A model generated the notes under the pieces. That model saw only the letters and a program-made list of their open reading frames with translations. It did no database searches and had not been told where the DNA came from. Positions 1 to 7,007 of a DNA stretch of 7,007 bases are shown in pieces. This stretch comes from JBHENN01 sp046262015. GTDB taxonomy: Bacteria > Actinomycetota > CADDZG01 > WHSQ01. The first letter of the stretch is position 1; every line of letters starts with the position of its first letter. Where the stretch lies: contig JBHENN010000071.1 in the NCBI GenBank assembly GCA_046262015.1, positions 1 through 7,007 on the forward strand. Direction: 5' to 3'. A program made the position numbers and the translations under genes.

Positions 1-237
1 TTCAAGCTCGTCACGCTCCCGCTGGGGATCCTGACCTTCATCGTCGCCTGTGCCCTGATCGTCTTCGAGCTCCTGGTCATCTCGATCCAGGCCTACATCT
101 TCACGATGCTCACGGCGTTCTACATCTCCGAGGCGATCCACGGCCACGGGGAAGAGGACCACAAGGTCGACACCAAGCACATCGAGCCCACGCGCGAGAC
201 CGAGGGCATCGAGGCGGCCACGACAGCAGCCGCGTGA
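1..237 (+). CDS. atpB: ATP synthase Fo subunit a, C-terminal part (5' truncated by window)
   Basis: This is the last 78 codons of the proton-channel subunit a of the membrane Fo sector, open from base 1 to a TGA at 235-237. The visible part holds two hydrophobic segments (about residues 3-27 and 29-43 of the fragment) that form the end of the conserved helical hairpin facing the c-ring. The stretch ISIQAYIFTMLTAFYI is typical; its Gln30 matches E. coli aGln252. Glu23, seven residues earlier, sits where E. coli has aHis245, the usual bacterial arrangement. The essential arginine (E. coli aArg210) lies upstream of the window. After the last helix there is a hydrophilic tail of about 35 residues, rich in His, Glu and Thr and ending in an Ala/Thr run, longer than in E. 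coli. It is the first atp gene visible and precedes atpE by 76 nt. Confidence 0.95.
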   Translation, partial: FKLVTLPLGILTFIVACALIVFELLVISIQAYIFTMLTAFYISEAIHGHGEEDHKVDTKHIEPTRETEGIEAATTAAA

Positions 238-246
238 ACGCCCTTT

Positions 247-313
247 ACGACGACCACGACCGCGACGACAACAACGACGACGACGACGACAAGGACGAAA
301 GAGGAGGAAGCAG
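247..313 (+). promoter_or_regulatory. T-free ACG-repeat leader and Shine-Dalgarno of atpE
   Basis: The atpB-atpE spacer contains a 67-base stretch without a single T, made largely of ACG/ACC/ACA triplets, with five perfect ACG units at 274-288. It turns purine-rich and ends in the strong Shine-Dalgarno GAGGAGG (301-307), 6 nt before the atpE ATG. In the mRNA this would be a U-free, probably weakly structured leader. In E. coli, atpE has a translation-enhancing leader because many c subunits are needed per complex. A similar role here is inference; the repeat and the ribosome-binding site are seen directly. Confidence 0.6.
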
Positions 314-571
314 ATGACGGACGTACTACTTCTGGCGCAGGAAGCCGAGGCGGCCACCGGCGCGGGGCTCGAGACGATCGGCAAAGGGCTCGTGTTCGGT
401 CTCGCCGCGATCGGGCCCGGGGTGGGGATCGGGCTCGTGTTCGCCAGCGCGATCGAGGCGATGGCCCGCCAGCCCGAGACCGCCGGTCAGACCCGGACCA
501 CGATGTTCCTGGGGTTCGCCCTGATCGAGGCGCTCGCCCTGATCGGCTTCGTCCTGTCGTTCATCATCTAG
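314..571 (+). CDS. atpE: ATP synthase Fo subunit c (proton-carrying rotor ring)
   Basis: This 85-residue hairpin protein forms the c-ring that turns as protons pass through Fo. Helix 1 (about 22-50) carries the glycine-rich packing motif AIGPGVGIG. The polar loop is Arg52-Gln53-Pro54, which contacts gamma and epsilon. Helix 2 (about 62-85) holds the essential carboxylate Glu72 in FALIEALALIGF, equivalent to E. coli cAsp61. The Na+-type ligands of Ilyobacter (Gln in helix 1, Ser just after the Glu) are replaced by Ile39 and Ala73, so the ring should be H+-specific. The ATG is supported by GAGGAGG 6 nt upstream. The length is slightly above the usual 70-85 range because of a 20-residue N-terminal segment containing EAEAATGAG. 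The ring stoichiometry cannot be read from the sequence. Confidence 0.97.
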   Translation: MTDVLLLAQEAEAATGAGLETIGKGLVFGLAAIGPGVGIGLVFASAIEAMARQPETAGQTRTTMFLGFALIEALALIGFVLSFII

Positions 572-584
572 TCGGGAGGCCGCG

Positions 585-1187
585 ATGACCCACGTCACCA
601 ACCTCCTGATGCTCGCCGCCGAAGAGGCGCCGGCGCACGAACGCGAGGGGATCGACCTGATCCTCCCGGCGCTGCCCGAGCTGCTGTGGGGCACGATCTG
701 CTTCGCCGTGGTCGCGGCGTTCCTCACGCGTATCGCGTTCCCGAAGATCCGCGAGTCCGTCGAGAAGCGCGAGCAGGCGATCCGCGAGGCCAACGAGGCC
801 GCGGAGGGCGCCCGCGCCGAAGCCCAGAAGGAGCTCGAGGAGTACAAGAGCCGGCTTGCCGACGCCCGGGGCGAGGCGAACCGGATCATCGAGGACGCGC
901 GCGGCCAGGCCGAGCAGGTCCGCAAGGAGATCGTCGCTAAGGCGGAGCGCGAGAAGGAGCAGATCGTGGGGCGCGCCGAGGAGCAGATCGAAGCCGAGAA
1001 GGTGAGGACGATGCAGGAGCTCCAGGCCACGCTCGGAAAGCTCTCGATCCAGCTCGCCGAGAAGGTGGTCGGGCGAAGTCTCGACGGCAGCACGCAGCGC
1101 GAGCTCGTCGACGCCTACATCAAGGAGGTCGCCGGCATGGGGACCGCGGGGAACGGGAACGGGAACGGGAACGGGGCCCGCAGCTAG
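585..1187 (+). CDS. atpF: ATP synthase Fo subunit b (peripheral stalk)
   Basis: This 200-residue subunit anchors the stator stalk in the membrane and reaches up to delta on F1. A short N-terminal segment (1-28, with LLMLAAEEA) precedes one membrane helix at about 30-52 (LPELLWGTICFAVVAAFL). A long charged helix follows, about 55-175, rich in Glu, Arg, Ala and Lys with many Arg/Glu heptad-like spacings, as expected for the right-handed b-dimer coiled coil. The C-terminal part KLSIQLAEKVVGRSL matches the conserved delta-binding end. The ATG is 5 nt after GGGAGG (574-579), and the gene begins 13 nt after atpE. Unusually, the protein ends in an Asn/Gly repeat (GNGNGNGNG) encoded by a hexanucleotide microrepeat. 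It is a free b subunit, not the b-delta fusion of mycobacteria. Length is somewhat above that of E. coli b (156 aa) and similar to other actinobacterial b subunits. Confidence 0.95.
   Translation: MTHVTNLLMLAAEEAPAHEREGIDLILPALPELLWGTICFAVVAAFLTRIAFPKIRESVEKREQAIREANEAAEGARAEAQKELEEYKSRLADARGEANRIIEDARGQAEQVRKEIVAKAEREKEQIVGRAEEQIEAEKVRTMQELQATLGKLSIQLAEKVVGRSLDGSTQRELVDAYIKEVAGMGTAGNGNGNGNGARS
1148..1176 (+). repeat. (GGGAAC)4 microrepeat, intramolecular G-quadruplex motif
   Basis: Four perfect GGGAAC units occupy 1149-1172 and are followed by GGGG at 1173-1176. This gives five G-runs of three or more, each separated by AAC, which satisfies the standard G3+N1-7 quadruplex pattern on the coding strand and therefore in the mRNA. 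The repeat is in frame and encodes the alternating Gly-Asn tail of subunit b. It ends 11 nt before the atpH start codon, in the place where a Shine-Dalgarno would normally be. Whether it folds in the cell is not shown by the sequence. Confidence 0.8.
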
Positions 1188-1724
1188 ATGGCGCGCGACG
1201 AGGTGGTCGAGGGGTACGCCGAAGGGCTCTTCCGGCTGATCGCGGCTGAGGGCGAGCTCGATCGGGTCGAGGACGAGCTCTACCGGTTCGGCAAGATCCT
1301 CGAGAGCACCAGCGAGCTGAAGCAGGCGTTGGCCGACCAGAGTATCGACCGCGCCCGGCGCGCCGCCCTGCTCGACGACCTGCTGACCGGCAAGGTCTCC
1401 CCGCGCACCACCGCGCTCGTCGGCTTCGTCGTAGAGCACGGACGCGGACGCCAGCTCCCCCAGATCCTCGAGCGACTGTCGGAGCTCGCCGCGGAAGCAC
1501 GCGACGCGGTCGTGGCCGAGGTGCGCTCGGCGATCCCGCTGGACCAGGGCCAGCGGGACGAGCTCGCGGCGGCACTGTCCACGGCCACCGGCAAGAAGGT
1601 CGAGCTCAAGGTCCTCGTGGACCCCACGGTCCTGGGAGGGATCGTTGCCAAGGTCGGAGACACCGTCATCGACGGCACCGTCAGGCGTCGTCTCGAGCGA
1701 TTGAAGGAGCAGGTGAAGTCATAG
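1188..1724 (+). CDS. atpH: ATP synthase F1 subunit delta (stator cap, OSCP type)
   Basis: This 178-residue subunit sits on top of the alpha3beta3 hexamer and ties it to the b stalk. The N-terminal helical domain (about 1-105) has the typical YAEGLFRLIAAEGELD opening and the GFVVEHGRGRQLPQIL helix. The C-terminal domain ends in the family signature VDPTVLGGIVAKVGDTVIDG (about 145-164) followed by VRRRLERLKEQV. Length equals the usual 175-180 aa. The ATG follows the atpF stop with no spacer (TAG then ATG), and no good Shine-Dalgarno is present upstream because the region is filled by the GGGAAC repeat. Its translation probably depends on ribosomes finishing atpF, which is inference. Confidence 0.95.
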   Translation: MARDEVVEGYAEGLFRLIAAEGELDRVEDELYRFGKILESTSELKQALADQSIDRARRAALLDDLLTGKVSPRTTALVGFVVEHGRGRQLPQILERLSELAAEARDAVVAEVRSAIPLDQGQRDELAAALSTATGKKVELKVLVDPTVLGGIVAKVGDTVIDGTVRRRLERLKEQVKS

Positions 1725-3467
<1,743 letters not shown>

Positions 3468-3482
3468 CGAGGGAGCGGCAAC

Positions 3483-4370
3483 GTGGCGCAGCTGAGGGAC
3501 ATCAAGCGGAGGATCGGGTCGGTCGAGTCGACCCAGAAGATCACCCGCGCGATGGAGCTCATCGCGTCCTCTCGCATCGTCAAGGCCCAGCAACGGGTCG
3601 AGGCAGCGCGCCCCTACGCGGACGAGATGCGCAAGCTGATGGCGGCCGTCGGCCGCAACGCCGGTAACGTCGACCACCCGTTGCTCACCGGCCGGGACGA
3701 GGTGCGGGCGGTGGGCACGATCGTCCTCACGTCGGACCGGGGCTTGGCGGGGGCGTACAACTCGAACATCATCCGCGCCGCGGAGCGGAGCATCCGCGAG
3801 CACGGTCGCGACAGCAAGCTCTATATCGTGGGCAAGAAGGGCGTGTCCTACTTCAGGTTCCGCGGGTACGACTTCGAGTCCTCGTGGCAGGGGATATCGG
3901 ACCAGCCCCGGATCGAAGATGCCCGCAAGGTGGCCCGGGCGGCGACCGAGTCGTTCGTACAGGGCGAGGTCGACGAAGTGAGGCTCGCCTATACGCAGTT
4001 CCAGTCGGCGCTGGTCCAACGGCCGGTCGTCGTGCAGCTCCTGCCCCTGCCCGGCGAGGAGCTCGAGGCCGACGAGGACGCATCTGGGGGACCGAGCGCG
4101 TCGTACGTGTTCGAGCCGGCCCCGGAGGAGATCCTCGACTACCTGCTCCCTCGGTACATCGAGGGCGCCGTCTTCCAGGGACTCCTGGAGTCGGCCGCGT
4201 CGGAGCACGCGGCGCGCCGGCGGGCTATGAAGGCCGCGACCGACAACGCCGACGAGCTCCTCGAGGACCTCACGCGCGTCTACAACCAGGTACGTCAGTC
4301 CGAGATCACGACCGAGATCATGGAGGTCGTCGGTGGGGCGGAAGCCCTGACCGCGGCCGCCGGGAGATAG
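3483..4370 (+). CDS. atpG: ATP synthase F1 subunit gamma (central rotor shaft)
   Basis: This 295-residue subunit is the rotating shaft inside the alpha3beta3 hexamer and converts c-ring rotation into conformational change. The N-terminal helix starts with MAQLRDIKRRIGSVESTQKI and continues to ITRAMELIASSRIVKAQQR, both strongly conserved. The Rossmann-like middle contains TSDRGLAGAYNSNI. The C-terminal helix carries the family signature ITTEIMEVVGGAEA at 275-288. An acidic, flexible insertion (GEELEADEDASGGPS, about 191-205) lies before the C-terminal helix; actinobacterial gamma subunits often vary here. The start is GTG, 7 nt after GAGGGAG (3469-3475), and the gene begins 15 nt after the atpA TAA. 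Length is close to the usual 285-305 aa. Confidence 0.97.
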   Translation: MAQLRDIKRRIGSVESTQKITRAMELIASSRIVKAQQRVEAARPYADEMRKLMAAVGRNAGNVDHPLLTGRDEVRAVGTIVLTSDRGLAGAYNSNIIRAAERSIREHGRDSKLYIVGKKGVSYFRFRGYDFESSWQGISDQPRIEDARKVARAATESFVQGEVDEVRLAYTQFQSALVQRPVVVQLLPLPGEELEADEDASGGPSASYVFEPAPEEILDYLLPRYIEGAVFQGLLESAASEHAARRRAMKAATDNADELLEDLTRVYNQVRQSEITTEIMEVVGGAEALTAAAGR

Positions 4371-4378
4371 GGAGAGAG

Positions 4379-5824
<1,446 letters not shown>

Positions 5825-6223
5825 ATGGACGTCAGCATCGTTTCCGCGGAGGCCAGCGTCTGGCAGGGCGATGCCGATCTGGTCGTCGCGCGCTCGCCCG
5901 AGGGCGAGTTCGGCATCATGCGCGGCCACATCCCCTTCCTGGCAGCGCTGGTTCCGGCGAAGGTCAGCGTGGTCGCGGAGGGTTCCCGGGAGGAGTTCTT
6001 CGTCTCCGGCGGGTTCCTGGAGGCGTCGGGGCCTGCGGACGACTATCACGTGATCGTCCTGGCCGACGACGCCGAGCCGCTGGGTGACCTCGACGTGTCC
6101 GAGGCGCGGGCGCGGCTCGACGATGCGCGCCGGCAGGCCGACGAGGATGCCGACGACCGGAGCGAAGCCCAGCTGAGGATCGCGATGGCGAGGGTGGAGA
6201 TCGCAGAGGGACGCGAGCACTAG
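5825..6223 (+). CDS. atpC: ATP synthase F1 subunit epsilon
   Basis: This 132-residue subunit binds gamma and the c-ring at the foot of the rotor and regulates ATP hydrolysis. The N-terminal beta-sandwich (about 1-85) has the conserved EGEFGIMRGHIPFLAALVP segment at 26-44 and a later VSGGFLEA strand. The C-terminal part (about 88-132) is a charged helical hairpin with DVSEARARLDDARRQ and RIAMARVEIAEG, the region that in other bacteria can extend up the central shaft as an inhibitor. The length (E. coli 139 aa) shows that both helices are present. The ATG abuts the atpD stop without spacer. AAGGAG (5807-5812) lies 12 nt upstream, somewhat far, so coupling to atpD translation is likely. Confidence 0.95.
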   Translation: MDVSIVSAEASVWQGDADLVVARSPEGEFGIMRGHIPFLAALVPAKVSVVAEGSREEFFVSGGFLEASGPADDYHVIVLADDAEPLGDLDVSEARARLDDARRQADEDADDRSEAQLRIAMARVEIAEGREH

Positions 6224-6250
6224 CCGTCCGCACCGGAGAAGGCTTGCTCG

Positions 6251-6257
6251 AAGGAGG
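6251..6257 (+). promoter_or_regulatory. Strong Shine-Dalgarno deciding a TTG start
   Basis: AAGGAGG lies 6 nt before the TTG at 6264. No ATG or GTG occurs in this frame between here and the first cysteine pair of the encoded protein, so this site fixes TTG as the start codon of the small downstream gene. Confidence 0.8.
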
Positions 6258-6263
6258 CTCTGG

Positions 6264-6485
6264 TTGGTCGCTGAAGAGGGGGGAAGCGGTCTTCGGAACC
6301 GGGTCTCGTGCTCGTCCTGCGGGGTGACCGCCGCTCGTCGCCAGGGCCTGATCCCGCTGGGATGGCAGCAGATCAACGACGCGGGCAACCGAACCCTCTC
6401 GATGTGTCCGCAGTGTGTCAGAAGGAACCTCTGGCTGATAGAGGCGCGCCTCGACATCGATCCCGCGGGCGAGGCCGGCTGGTGA
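6264..6485 (+). CDS. Small CxxC/CxxC (zinc-ribbon-like) protein of unknown function
   Basis: The gene encodes 73 residues and I do not recognise a named family. Two cysteine pairs, Cys16-x2-Cys19 (CSSCG) and Cys48-x2-Cys51 (CPQC), are spaced as in a single zinc ribbon, with a conserved-looking GWQQI segment between them and NLWLIEARLDID after the second pair. There is no membrane segment or signal peptide. TTG is the start, set by AAGGAGG 6 nt upstream. The gene begins 40 nt after atpC on the same strand with no visible terminator between them, so it is probably cotranscribed with the synthase. A short run of codons rare in high-GC genomes (AGA AGG, then ATA) lies near the 3' end. Metal binding is inferred from the cysteines. 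A role in ATP synthase assembly or regulation is only suggested by position; a nucleic-acid-binding or housekeeping role is equally possible. Confidence 0.75.
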   Translation: MVAEEGGSGLRNRVSCSSCGVTAARRQGLIPLGWQQINDAGNRTLSMCPQCVRRNLWLIEARLDIDPAGEAGW

Positions 6486-6504
6486 CGAGCTAGCTGCGAC
6501 GCAC

Positions 6505-6557
6505 CCGGTCACGCGCTCTTGTACCACGCGCGCTACTCCACGACCGGCCCTTGTTCT
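6505..6557 (+). terminator. Possible transcription terminator of the atp operon
   Basis: An outer arm CCGGTC (6505-6510) pairs perfectly with GACCGG (6542-6547). An inner arm CGCGC (6512-6516) pairs with GCGCG (6528-6532). The structure is followed by CCC and TTGTTCT. The hairpin has a 9-nt one-sided bulge and the T-run is interrupted, so it is a weak candidate. Its place, 20 nt after the last likely operon gene, fits a terminator. Confidence 0.3.
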
Positions 6558-6579
6558 CTGAGCCAACATCGATTACAAC
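6551..6579 (+). promoter_or_regulatory. Possible sigma-70-type promoter for the H1-like gene
   Basis: TTGTTC (6551-6556) and TACAAC (6574-6579) are separated by exactly 17 nt and match the -35 and -10 consensus in 3 and 4 of 6 positions. They lie at the start of a stretch of about 45% GC (6551-6614), clearly lower than the surrounding DNA. This would put the transcript start near 6586 and give a leader of roughly 60 nt. The motif match alone is weak; position and composition add support. Confidence 0.35.
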
Positions 6580-6596
6580 GTTGGTTGTTCGTTGGC
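6562..6596. repeat. Cluster of short inverted repeats (CCAAC/GTTGG) at the possible promoter
   Basis: GCCAAC (6562-6567) is mirrored by GTTGGC (6591-6596), a perfect 6-bp inverted repeat with 23 nt between. A further GTTGG at 6580-6584 and an ACAAC/GTTGT pair (6575-6579, 6584-6588) lie inside. The arms flank and overlap the proposed -10 element, so this could be a regulator-binding site or an RNA stem in the leader. I cannot name a matching regulator. Confidence 0.4.
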
Positions 6597-6627
6597 ATGG
6601 GTAATCACCTTTGAACAGGCTCGGACG

Positions 6628-6639
6628 CTTCGATCGAAG
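6628..6639. repeat. 12-bp perfect palindrome overlapping a ribosome-binding site
   Basis: CTTCGATCGAAG is a perfect 12-bp palindrome. Its right arm ends within the AAGGGGGAG ribosome-binding region (6637-6645) of the following gene. As RNA it could form a 4-bp stem with a GATC loop, partly hiding the Shine-Dalgarno; as DNA it could be an operator half-site. Both readings are inference. Confidence 0.5.
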
Positions 6640-6647
6640 GGGGAGAC

Positions 6648-7007
6648 ATGGCAGAGGAAGACAAGGGACTTCTGGGGCGCGCGCGCGAGACCGTGGCCGG
6701 GGTCGGTGAGGGAGTAGCCAGCGTGGTGGCGCCGGAGCCGGACGACTCCGGTCTCATCGCGGGAGCGCGGCGCGTCGCCGCCGCACCCGTTGGAGCGGCG
6801 TCCTCGATCGTGGCTCCCGACGAGGGGTCGGGCGCGGCGCCCGCCCGCACGGGTTCCGCCCGCAAGAGCACCGGGCGCAAGAAGACGACCGGAGCCCGCA
6901 AGAAGAGCACCGGGCGCAAGAAGACGACCGGAGCCCGCAAGAGCACCGGGCGCAAGAAGACGACCGGAGCCCGCAAGAGCACCGGGCGCAAGAAGACGAC
7001 CGGAGCC
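6648..7007 (+). CDS. Histone H1-like basic repeat protein, N-terminal part (3' truncated by window)
   Basis: This reading frame is open from ATG to the last base, 120 codons without a stop. AAGGGGGAG (6637-6645) lies just upstream. Residues 1-71 are Gly/Ala/Val-rich and not strongly basic. They seem to contain two related units, about 8-35 and 36-62, each beginning Leu-Leu/Ile, containing an Ala-Arg pair and ending VAPEPDDSG or VAPDEGSG. From residue 72 on, the protein is a tandem array of RKSTGRKKTTGA units, strongly basic and surely disordered. Such Lys/Arg tails occur in bacterial H1-like proteins, in AlgP-type proteins and in the C-terminal extensions of actinobacterial HU; they bind DNA or RNA without sequence preference. 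The N-terminus has no HU-like sequence. A nucleoid-associated role is the best guess. The gene is separated from the atp operon by 162 nt and probably has its own promoter. Confidence 0.7.
   Translation, partial: MAEEDKGLLGRARETVAGVGEGVASVVAPEPDDSGLIAGARRVAAAPVGAASSIVAPDEGSGAAPARTGSARKSTGRKKTTGARKKSTGRKKTTGARKSTGRKKTTGARKSTGRKKTTGA
6861..7007 (+). repeat. 36-bp in-frame tandem repeat array (at least 4 units)
   Basis: Units lie at 6861-6896, 6897-6935, 6936-6971 and 6972-7007. Units 1, 3 and 4 are identical 36-mers encoding RKSTGRKKTTGA. Unit 2 is 39 nt because of one extra AAG codon (RKKSTGRKKTTGA). Each unit is itself two related halves, RKSTG and RKKTTGA. The fourth unit ends exactly at the window edge, so the array may continue. 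Near-perfect nucleotide identity suggests recent duplication or ongoing homogenisation. Confidence 0.95.

Noticed and set aside
314..571. Sodium-type c-ring
   Set aside because: The Gln and Ser ligands of Na+ rings are Ile39 and Ala73 here; only the carboxylate Glu72 is kept.
3884..4378. Upstream in-frame extension of atpD through atpG
   Set aside because: The extra 165 residues are Arg/Gly-rich and unlike any beta subunit. The ATG at 4379 has a ribosome-binding site and gives the usual family length.
6308..6493. Overlapping 61-codon plus-strand frame inside the CxxC gene
   Set aside because: No ribosome-binding site and no motif; the overlapping frame has AAGGAGG and two cysteine pairs.
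6488..6495. AGCTAGCT palindrome just after the CxxC gene
   Set aside because: Too short, with no T-run or neighbouring promoter signal; expected by chance.
6605..6991. Minus-strand open frame with repeated RAPVVFLRPVL peptides
   Set aside because: The repeats are only the reverse complement of the 36-bp units. The plus frame has a start, a ribosome-binding site and a sensible basic-tail protein.
6861..7007. CRISPR array as explanation of the regular repeats
   Set aside because: The units are contiguous with no unique spacers and stay in one reading frame.

Overview
The window is high-GC DNA carrying most of an F-type (F1Fo) ATP synthase operon on the + strand, followed by two unrelated small genes. 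Gene order is the standard bacterial one: atpB (3' end only), atpE, atpF, atpH, atpA, atpG, atpD, atpC. Codon bias to G/C, GTG and TTG starts, separate b and delta subunits, the c-subunit segment GLAAIGPGVG and several alpha/beta stretches resemble Actinomycetota. The organism is probably a member of that phylum outside the mycobacteria, whose b and delta subunits are fused. This placement rests on remembered family sequences, not on a search.

Region 1 (1-571) encodes the membrane proton path: the C-terminal part of subunit a and the complete c subunit, separated by a 76-nt spacer with an ACG-rich tract that lacks T. Region 2 (585-1724) encodes the peripheral stalk, b and delta. An in-frame (GGGAAC)4 microrepeat with G-quadruplex form lies just before the atpH start. 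Region 3 (1725-6223) encodes F1 alpha, gamma, beta and epsilon with all main catalytic motifs intact. Alpha has an extra Gly/Ala/Pro-rich C-terminal tail. Three gene junctions have no spacer at all (TAG directly followed by the next start), and six of the eight atp genes end in TAG.

Region 4 (6224-6485) holds a 73-aa CxxC/CxxC protein with a TTG start and a strong Shine-Dalgarno, placed so that it is probably the last gene of the atp transcript. Region 5 (6486-6647) is an AT-richer intergenic stretch with a possible terminator hairpin, a possible sigma-70-type promoter and several short inverted repeats. Region 6 (6648-7007) is the start of a gene running off the window. It encodes a protein with a duplicated N-terminal segment followed by a lysine/arginine-rich tail made of 12-13 residue repeats, reminiscent of histone H1-like nucleoid proteins.

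The atp genes work as one machine: a and c carry protons, b and delta hold the stator, gamma and epsilon form the rotor stalk, and alpha3beta3 makes ATP. I see no clearly new multi-gene system. The most interesting items are the simple-sequence expansions at gene ends in the operon, the zinc-ribbon-like gene attached to it and the H1-like repeat gene.
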